This document shows, piece by piece, positions 54,268-64,000 of a DNA stretch of 64,000 nucleotides. A model generated the notes under the pieces. The model was not told the DNA's origin. It did no database searches and worked only from the letters and a program-made list of their open reading frames with translations. The stretch is taken from NCBI GenBank assembly GCA_005656395.1, contig SRSI01000060.1, forward strand, positions 1,054,001 to 1,118,000. The letters run 5' to 3'. Each line of letters starts with the position of its first letter. The first letter of the stretch is position 1. Source of the DNA: Strongyloides papillosus (Eukaryota > Nematoda > Chromadorea > Rhabditida > Strongyloididae). The translations under genes were made by a program, and so were the position numbers.

Positions 54268-57200
54268 CTATTCATCTTTAGATCCAATAAATTCCCAATT
54301 TTGTACACCATATAAAGCAGTAATTTTTGGTTTAACTTTAGTTATTGTTTTTATACCCGTTCTATTTTTTCTATAAAGTTCATTATCCTCAGTGGTAACA
54401 ACTCTACAGCGGAAATAATCTAGTTGATTTAATTCTATTTCAATAATTAGACCATCATGATTTTTTAATTTAATTTTTCTCCTATCATTTGGATTAACAT
54501 GTGCTCTTAAACAAATATTTGTTTGATTTGTCACTTTTGCTACATCATCATCAAGGATCATAATATCACTAAGTATAGAATTTGGAAGATTAGTATCAAC
54601 TAATTCTATACGTTTTTGTTTGAATATATATGCCTTTGAACCTCTTTTGTCATAAGTTTCATATTTATATTCATCTGGAATGATGATATCTGAACAACAC
54701 AATGGATTAACCATATATCTAAGTGCTGATTTTTCAAATGGTGAGTTATTTTCATCATTTATATGTAAACCATAAATACCACTAATCTTGGCACGGCACA
54801 TGAGTTGTACATTATATCCTAAATTATGATATACTCCGCTTTGATCGAAAACATCGTTATCTTCTGAATTAGGAAGACAAGAAATATCAATATCTGACAT
54901 TTTACTATTTACAAACAAAATACTATCGTCTTTTTCTTTCTTCTTGTCATATTTTCGATATTGCTTAATGACATTTTTTGTTCCTTTGCCAACATTCTTT
55001 TTTATTTTTCTTTTATTTTGTGGTAATTCAATTTCTTTGGCACAAATTTTTGTTGATTTCGCAAAGGCCTCAAAACTATTTAAAAAGTTTTCCTCACTAA
55101 TTATATTGTCATCATTTAAAGTCACTTTATCAGTATTGTTAGTGACTACGTTCCTGATCTTCCAAATATTGTCTATAACATTTCTAAAATTAACATATAA
55201 TTCTAATTCTTCTTCTTTTTCACTACATTCAGCTGTTGTTCTTTTAAATTGTTCCATATAATATTGTTCAGCTTCCTTCGTCAAACCAGATTCTTTTTTT
55301 AATTGTATCATTAATTTATAACAACCAGCAGAAACGAAATTTTTAATTATACCAACAAATCTCTTAGCAATAAAAGGTAACCCTCTTTTGAAATATGATA
55401 GTCCAAGAATTGACACACACCCTAAAAGTAATCTTTTCCAAAAGTATTTTTCCATTTCAGATTTACCATTTCCATTTTTAATTTCAAACTCCTCAAATAT
55501 TTTTAAACCGTCATCAACATGGAGGCATGTTACAAATTCACCAGGAATTTTGTAATCAGTAAAACGTGGTAAAACATTTTTAAATGTTTCAAAATCACTA
55601 CGATTTTCACTTTTTAATTTCTCAACATATTTATCATATGCCACTTGAACTCTTTTCAAATAACTGGGACATATGTATTGTTTATTCAAAATAAAGTTTT
55701 TCAATAATTCTGATATATCTGTTGGTATTTTTTCAGGTATCTCGAATCTTAAATGATACTTCTCAACTGTTATCAATTTTAATGTTGGATTAGATTTATT
55801 TAATTGAATAACGATATCACCATACACTTGAATTTCATCTCTATGCAACAATCCCTCACCAATAGCAATAAAGAAATTAAGTGCTCTATTCAAGAATGGT
55901 AACATTTCATATTGTCTGCGCATTTTCATATCCTCAACAGCTCTTATATAAATATAACAATCATAATTTTTTAATTGATTAATAAAAGTTCTAAATCCAT
56001 AATCAGTTATTTTTTGTAAATCCTTCTTAATAATACAATTAGTTAAATCTGATATTTCAATAGGTTTTTCTTTAGTGTGAACACAAATGTCTTTACAATG
56101 GTAAGTATCTAAATGCCTGTGTGAAAATAATTCTTCATTTATTTGATTATCTAATGCATCAAAATGTTTAACTAAATTGTATGTAATAACACCAAGTGAT
56201 GTATTTTTATACTCACTATGACTAAGTAGTTTTGAAATTTTTTTAATTTTATAACTATGGCATAATTTTATATGTTGATTGACACCACCTTTATCAAAGA
56301 ATGCTTTACCACATCCATATAAAGGACAAACCCATTGCTTTATTGGGAAATGATAGACATGTAAATGTTTGATACTTGCTTCAACTGTTGTAAAATAGTG
56401 ATCACAACGTTTTAATGGACATTTAAGTCTATAGTATGATGAATGATTTCTTCGTATGTGTACTTTCAAATCAGCATGCCTTGAATATGTATTATTACAA
56501 ATTAAGCAAGAAAACCTTTTATATGATACATGTGAAGCAATATGTTCAGCATAATTACTAATTGCCTTAAAACAACTTTTTGTGTTACATTCTTTCCATC
56601 TACACTTTTTCGCTTCTTCATAGTGAAATTGTAAAATATGATGATACAATGAATCTCTATTTGATGGTATATAACCACATACTTCATCTTCATTTACCAT
56701 AATTTGACAATATAATGGTTTTTCGTCTTCAAATAATTTTAATTCGTCAAAACGTATTCCGGTTGCACAAATATACAATAAAGGATTATAATTGGCTATG
56801 TCATCTAAAATCTCTCTAGGATCGTCTCTCTCAATATTATAAATTTTATTCATATTTCCATCAAAATTAAATATTTTCTTTAATGAAGATAAACATTCTT
56901 CATTAGTTGTATATCTTTTTGTATGTTCTACAGCTTTTTTCGATATCTCTATTTGAATATTTTTATGAAATTTTTGAAATAAACCAACAAACAAATTGTC
57001 TGATAATTTCTTTTTACGAATGTTTTTACTACCGGGTTTCCTACCTCTTTTAGATTTAACTTTTATTTGTTCAGGGAAAGATGTTGTTATTTTTTCAGTG
57101 GAACATAGTACTTCAGCAATAATTTTACATTTCTTATCCTTATCTTTATTTCTAATCAAAGTAACATTTACAAAATCCGGACTTTCATTATCATCTCCAG

Positions 57201-60200
57201 CAATTGCTTCCAACAAATACTTTGATAAAGTTTTTTTTGTAAACAAATTATCATTTTCTGAATCATTATCTCTATTATCCAATTTTAATATTGTGCCACA
57301 TTTAATTAATGCATCTAAATACATTTGATTGGCATTCTTAGGATTATTTAATTTTTCACAGTATTCTAGAAAATCTTTTTTCTTAATAGAAAATGAGATT
57401 GAATAACTGTCCGTTTTAAAAAATTTATTTTGAAGACACTCAAGATCTATTTTTTTATATTTCATCTTACTTTCTGAATCGTTTAACCTTTCTAGTAAGT
57501 TTTTATAGTCTATTGTTGTTTCCTCAATGTATTTTTCGGCTAATTTACATAAAAATGATTCAGTGGCTGGGGAATTTATGGTAATACCATCCACTTTTGA
57601 CAACATATCATATAAAATTTTAAACTTTAATTCTTCAATTGGATTTTCTAAATTTTCTCCCTCACTATCTCTTATATTTACAATTTTGTTATGTTTTCTT
57701 TTTCTATTTTCAGATATACTACATGGATTTTCCATAATGGCACGAGATAAAAAGTTATTTTTAAAGTAACTTTTCATATTAATATTTAACTTTATTAATT
57801 GTTGAAAATGACTGCCACAAATTAATTTTTTAATTAATTTAGAAATTGATTTAAATTGTCTTTCAATTCTATTAAAACTTAGTAATTCATGGGAAGGATT
57901 AGATAATCTTAGTATTAACTCATTTCGATTTTCATTTAAATTTCTTAAAAAATTTGTTAAACTTTTAGGAATCACAAATATCAATTGCCCATTATTCATT
58001 GATATATCAAATATTTTGATAAATTTGTAAAGAGATAATATCATATGATCAGTTGAAATATCTGTAGTTAAGTTTGGTAGTATTTCTTTAAATTTTAGTA
58101 TTAACATATCTAATAGCACTTTATCATTCTTTTCTACGTCTTTTAACATATCTAATTCCTCCCTACTTATTGAGATGTTCTTTGATAAAGAATATCCATT
58201 TAAAAAATTTGTCAACATCTTAAAGAAAGATTCATAATTTTGATAAGTCTCCAAGTTTACAGTGTTAGAAATTTCGTCTTTTTGACAAAGTGTATTGTTG
58301 AGTGTTGATTTTTCGTCATTGTCAGATGAAAGTCTTCTTCGTTTCAATCTCGAAGAATTTTCATAAATATATATGTCATCCTCATCATCACAAATACATT
58401 CATCATCATAATTAGAAACATCTTTGGTAAATGTTTCAATTGTCTCGTCATTGAATGTATAATCAATACATTTAAATTCTTCATTTCTTTTAAAACTAAA
58501 TGTATTTGAAATTGCAGTAAGATTTTGCCGAACTGTTAGAGGACATATATTAAAAGAATATGATGTAGTAGAAGATTTATGATGATCTTTCGAAATTTTA
58601 ATATTACTATTTGTTAAATTTAATGTTTGATAATGTGATTGTGGGATTGGTAAGAGTTTCTCAATATTTGATGTCATTGTTTTTTTTACTAATGAAGAAC
58701 TAATGTCCCTTATAAATAATGATTTCCCTTTGAAATAGCTATTTAATTTTTCTTTATGATAAGTATCAATAGTATTCGATTTTTTGACCAATTCTACGAA
58801 TGAAGCATTTATATTTAAGTTATTTTTTTCAAATGGTATTTGTTTTGTAATACCATCAACTTTTATACTGCTATCACATTTTGAGAAAATAAATTCCCTA
58901 TCAATGATAGTTGCTGTAATTTCTGTTGCTTGAGGCAATTCAATGAAAGTGCTTGAACATTCAAATATTTCAACTTCTTTATTTGATTGTATGTTTAAAT
59001 CAGTAACAGATAAAAAATCACTAGCATTATTTATCTCTGCTTTTTGAATACATTTTACACTATCTTTTGTAAAACTATTCTTCACCTTACAGCTATTTTG
59101 AATAATATTAAGACAAACTTCCTCACACTGATTTTTTATTTTCACATTATGTATTATTTCACTTTCTTCAGGTTGTCTCGATAAAAACAATTGGTCATTG
59201 TTTATAGTTAATATAGATTTTTCATAACGGCTATCATTTGCAACACCAATGATTTCTAGATGATCGTCATTTCTTGATAAATCATAATCTCTTTCATAAA
59301 TAATTGCTTTGATTCTTGTGAATTGTGGTAATTCCGGTATGATTTGTGAACATTCTGATAAGTCATTTTTCTTATGCAAGTTTAAGTCTGATTTAATAAC
59401 ACATAAGCTTTCTTTAGCTTCACTTATTTGAACCATTTTGGTTTTTACTATTTCTTCAACTGATAAATTATTTTCCACCTCTAAGTTACTTTGGACGATA
59501 TTTGCAGTTGTTTTTTCATCTTGATATTTGATTTCCTCAATATATGATGAACGCTCTTTTTCCTGGTTTTTGGACAAATTTAACTGTAACTCATTTATAT
59601 TCATTGTAGTATTTTCAATTGACTTATCATAAAGAACACTAACCACCTTCAAGAAATCTTCATTTTTTGATATATCAAAATCAATATCAGAAATGGCCAA
59701 TTTAGTAGTTGAAATCTGAGATTGTTCTATAATGGTATCCGAACATTCTGACAAATAATTTTTTCTATGTAGATTACAATTTGACGTTGTAATTGATAAT
59801 GAGTCATAGGCTTCATTACTTTTAACAATTTGAATAGATACAACGCTAGTTTCTTCAAAGTTACTTTCAATCTCCATGTTAGCTTGAATAATATTTAGAT
59901 TAACATTATCTTTTTGATATCTTAATTCTCCAATGTGAAATAAATTTTCTTTCTCTTGTGTTCTTAATAAGTGTGTTTGCAAGTTATTCGTATTTAGTAC
60001 ATACTTTTCATAAGATTTATCTTTGATAACAATGTTGGTTTCAAACCTCTCTCCACATTTTGTAAAAATAAATTCCCTATCACAGGTAATTGACATAATT
60101 TCTGTAGCATTAGATAACTCAGGAAGAACAACTGAGTATTCAAATGACTCAAACTTTTTATTTAACTTTTTACTTGACTCAACAATAGATAATTGTTCTT

Positions 60201-63200
60201 TTATATCGTTAATTTTTGTTTTTTCAATACTTTCTATATTAGCTTTATTTAAATTATTTTTTATGTCAAATTTCGCTTGAATAATCTTTAAATTAGTTTT
60301 ATCCTCTTGACGCTTTATATCTTCAACGTGTGATACCAGCATTTTTTCCGTTTCTTTTGAAAAAATAAATTGTTTATTATTCACATTTAATATTTTTTCT
60401 TCCTTAGATATATCTTTACTAATTACATTGATTTCTAACTTCTCAGGAATTTTTGCAATATTATAGTTATAATCCTTAATAGTTGTTGTAATTTTATGAG
60501 ATTGTGATAATTCTTGGATAGTTACTAAATTATTTGAGAAATCAAATGTTTTATTTAAACCTAAATCCAATTGTGCAATTGCCACCTGTACCTTTGTATC
60601 GTTGATTTTACAGGTTTTCGTACTTTTAATTCTTGATTTGGTTAAGTTATTTTTAAATTTAAAATTACATTCAACAATACTCATTTTAGTAGCGTCGTAT
60701 ATACACGTTATATCCTCTAAATATGAAGCTTCAAATTTATTACTCTTGTTGGTTAAATTGAAAATGGTATTTTTCATATTTAATGCATTTTCTTGTTTAA
60801 CAAAACTTTTTTCAGTGATTTTTACATCCGTATTGTAGTTATTATTATTAGTTATTTCAATTTCATGATTTATTGTTGCTTCATCCTGAATAGTATTTAT
60901 TTTTGTGTCTTCAACCATATTTAGGCAATTTTTATCAAAATCTATTGTAATTGTACTATTTTTGTCTTTAACTTTACCATCTTCCAATTCGTTATTCATA
61001 TTATTTTTATTATCAATAGTCCTACTTTTTGTACTCATTGTCAAACACATATCTGAAAAAATTTCATTGTCAAGTGGTAAACTACTTTTATTATGTTTCC
61101 ATAACATTATTATTAAATCTTTCGATGATATTCCTGTTATGTTTCTAAAAATATTTATTCTATCATGAATATCCAAATTGTGCCTTCCCAATTCTTTCAG
61201 CAGATTTTCAATACTCATATTTCTATTTAAATTGTCAACTCTTACTCTATCTTTAAATGGTAAAAAGTAATTAAAAAAAATAATTTTTCAATAACTCACC
61301 TATATAGGTATAAGAAGATGAATAAAATGTGCACAAAGTACAAATATTTCCACAATATTGTCTAAAATTTCCTAATTTTCTAATTTTCAGTGTATTTGGA
61401 ACTTTGTAGATAAAATCAATTAATCCACATAAATTAAAATCTACAAGTTTACCGATATTCTTTTTGTTCATATTTTCCAAATTTTGGGTCAAAAAAAGAT
61501 GAAAACGCTCTTTAACAAATTCATTCCTATTTAATTTAGTAGGAATATTGTATTTACATTCCTCACTAACGTATCTTTCAATTAATTTTTCATAAATAGT
61601 ATCTGGTGTGGTGTTGCATAAATTTAAAAAGTAATGGTATTTTCTCTCAAAAAATTGGAAGACACCTTTTTGAATTGTGCCAAAAGCTTTACTATCGAAA
61701 TAATGTGGTCTCAATAAGTTATTATTTTCAATAAAACATTCCTCCAAGCATTCTTTTAAATTCCTTTTTCTTTTGTTACATTTGTATAATGGGTACTTAC
61801 TAAATGTTAAGTAAAATTCACTACCATTTTCTTCAACATTAAGTATAATACCATAACCATCATTAGATTGTAATGTTTTTTTATTACCATAAATTGTGTT
61901 AAAATCATAAAAAGGTAAATCTGTATATACCGATGACTCTAAGTTATTATCTCCATCATATGTTGAAGTAAAAGATTGGTAATTAAAAATCACTATGGCT
62001 ACATTAGAAACTTTTAATGTTTCAAGTATTTCTCTTATTAACATTGACAAGAGACAGTACGGAGAAAGCTTTCTTTTAATTTTAATTTTGTTCAAATCAT
62101 ATGGAAAATTTACATATATCCCATGGAGAACGCCACTTGGAGTAACTAAAATTTAGAATAATTTAATTATATTTCTTACCTTACCTTCAAGTTTAACAGT
62201 CATGTTTACGAGTTCCCCTAAATTTTGTGGGAAAATATGTAGTTTTCTATTGATTTTTGGTACGAATATCACTTTATCTCTTGCAAAAATATATTCCAAG
62301 TATTCATCCTTTAAATTATCGGTATCATGCAGTAAACGAGAAAGTTGACTACAAAAAGTGTTGTCATAATTTTTCTTCTTAAAATTAATTTCTTCATCCA
62401 AATTACTGAGAAGATTATTTTTGTTTTCTTGGGCTTTTAATGGTATATCAATTTTTTTGTTATCGTGATTTTTATACTGTAAATTTCCATGAATACTGTC
62501 GATGTCATGGGATATAAAATCATTTTGGTACGAAAAATTATTTCTTTCAATAATATCACTTATATTTAGAGGTGATAATGATTTCATATTTTTTTCATTC
62601 CCACTATCTTTTAAAATTAAACTATTTTCATGGATATTGAAAGAAATTCTTCCATCACTAGCATCGTTCATATTTAATTCATAATTGGTACTGTCAGAAT
62701 TAATCTTGCTATGTTGAGTGCTCAAGCCACCTAAGATGTTTGATTTGAACAAATTATAAGAAGATGTATCAAGGTAATTTTTGTCCACAAAAGTGATTTC
62801 ATTCATAACAGCATTACTATTTTTACTACTATCACTAATTTTATTTTCATCACTTTTTTCAGTATAATTTTCTTCCAAATTACAATTTTTTAGCTCTTTA
62901 AAGGTCATTTCAAGTGCCTTTGCTACTTCAATATCCTCATCAGTAAACAAATCTCTACAGGTATTTATGGTAGATTTCATCGAAGATTGGTTTTTTGGAA
63001 CTACATGTTCCTCACTATCCACTATAACACAAAACGTTCTATTTTTGTCAACATTGTTTTTTGGGTTTGAAATTCTTTTTTGATTGTCCATAAATTCCTC
63101 CTCTAGGAATGAATTATCTCTAATAGAATTTTGATTATTCTTCTCGTCTAATAAAATAATATTTTGTACAACTTGTGGGGTTTGTGAGTTATTTGTTACA

Positions 63201-64000
63201 TTATTTCCAACATTCAAAATTTCTGAACAGATAAGTTGGTCGTTACCTTCAGAAGTACCAGATAAATGTATTTCATTATTATAATTGTTTAAATTATTAT
63301 CCGTAACTGTTTGAGCTTCTAATATTATTCTATTCTCTTCTGCCAACCTCGCTTCTTCTGCTATTCGGGCTTCTAATTCCTTTATAGCTTTAGATTTTCT
63401 CCCTCTTCGTTTGGGAACCTTTATTTCATTTTCTAAAACATCGTTTGGTAAATTTTTATTTGGGGTTTTTACAGTAATATTTGTAATCAAAATGTCACCA
63501 ATTTGTTGTTCTTTACTAGGCATAATTCTTCTAACATACGATCTTTTTTTACGTACATTTGTTTCTTCTTGAGGAATTATTGGTATTCCTTCAATTGGTC
63601 TTCTAATATCCGTTGGACCATTATGTAAATCTTGTACCTTTCCTTCACTATTTAGTAACATGTTATTATTTTGCATGTTATTGTTGTAATATCCATTATT
63701 GTACTGTCCTTCATCTCTATATGGTACTGAATAATTGTTTAAACTACTAGGATTTTGAATAAATTGATTTTGATGAACAGAAGGTGGTGGATGTTGTATA
63801 CTATGATTATGGTTATTAAACAAATAAGGATGATTCATTGGTGGATTAGAAGTATTCTTAACAATGGTATTTTGTGGGGTATTAACATTACTAGTATATG
63901 GTATTTGATTTTCTGGACATATTTGTCTATTAATATAATTATTACTTGACTCAACCACACCAGACATTTGTTTATTTAATTGTACAGGATGTTGTTGAAA
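54268..64000 (-). CDS. Giant C2H2 zinc-finger protein with AT-hooks and internal repeats (5' end outside window)
   Basis: Three exons, 64000..62185 (open to the edge), 62145..61300 and 61250..54268, join across introns of 39 and 49 bp in phase 1. From the ATG at 63967 this gives 3,203 residues; the frame stays open upstream (ending QQHPVQLNKQ before that Met), so the true start may lie outside. Visible parts: an Asn/Gln/Pro-rich N-terminus; an AT-hook-like KRRGRKSK near 184; a globular region in exon 2; five diverged repeats of about 131 residues (about 1064-1690); an acidic patch (CICDDEDDIYIYE); an AT-hook KRGRKPGSK near 2277; and a cluster of about five C2H2-type fingers near 2394-2547, including WVCPLYGCGKAFFDKGGVNQ. 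The C-terminal 650 residues have no recognised domain. A nuclear DNA- or chromatin-binding role is inferred. I cannot assign a family name. Confidence 0.85.
58820..60700 (-). repeat. Five diverged in-frame repeats of about 131 codons within the zinc-finger gene
   Basis: Each repeat starts with a variant of LNIIQxxxxVxNNL (MSIVECNFKFKNNL, LKIIQAKFDIKNNL, LNIIQANMEIESNF, ANIVQSNLEVENNL, LNIIQNSCKVKNSF), then IxKxKINDxKExLSI, then ECSxxIxELPQxTxI, then a DREFIFSKC-like block, then SYEKxxLxINNxQLxLS and a Glu/Lys-rich end. Copies share the order of motifs but are strongly diverged, so the expansion is old. Confidence 0.8.

Overview
The window looks like nuclear DNA of a parasitic nematode, most likely Strongyloididae (Strongyloides or a close relative). 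The evidence is extreme A+T richness between genes, introns mostly 39-60 bp with GT...TTTNAG borders, pyrimidine-AG sites just upstream of several start codons (typical of spliced-leader trans-splicing), and nematode-type gene families: an astacin with a ShKT domain, an HNF4-type supplementary nuclear receptor, an SRA-like chemoreceptor, and a TRH-like peptide precursor. The genus is an inference. All gene models were assembled by hand from reading frames and splice borders, checking phase at every junction.

Layout. 1-5.4 kb: a PLP/M6 tetraspan protein and a secreted astacin protease, both minus. 9.7-15.3 kb: a BTB plus B-box-like protein and a TASK-type two-pore potassium channel (twk-20-like), both plus. 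16.5-17.4 kb: a mariner element with perfect terminal repeats and a dead transposase. 21.7-23.7 kb: purine nucleoside phosphorylase followed by a p24/TMED cargo receptor on the same strand, a candidate operon. 27.5-28.6 kb: a possibly damaged SRA-like chemoreceptor. 30.6-30.9 kb: a mariner fossil. 32.5-35.2 kb: an HNF4-type nuclear receptor. 42.8-47.9 kb, all minus: a TRH-like neuropeptide precursor, a UDP-glucuronosyltransferase and a cysteine-rich, possibly GPI-anchored secreted protein. 48.8-49.9 kb, plus: gamma/delta-sarcoglycan. 51.1-52.6 kb: a three-copy tandem repeat of about 520 bp. 54.3-64.0 kb: one giant C2H2 zinc-finger gene (at least 3,203 codons) that runs off the right edge.

The two most notable observations are as follows. 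(1) The neuropeptide precursor encodes GRELF-amide, which as far as I recall is one of the C. elegans TRH-1 peptides, plus several RELF/RELL relatives. (2) The nuclear receptor stop codon UGA is followed by CAAUUA (the viral CARYYA readthrough motif), then at once by a perfect 12-bp hairpin, and then by a 28-codon in-frame extension whose base composition is coding-like and drops to background exactly at the second stop. This is a strong candidate for programmed stop-codon readthrough. Other notable features are five divergent internal repeats in the giant zinc-finger protein and a GC-AG intron in the sarcoglycan gene supported by family alignment.

The genes do not form a single pathway. Long A+T-rich intergenic stretches (up to 7.6 kb) show no convincing genes.
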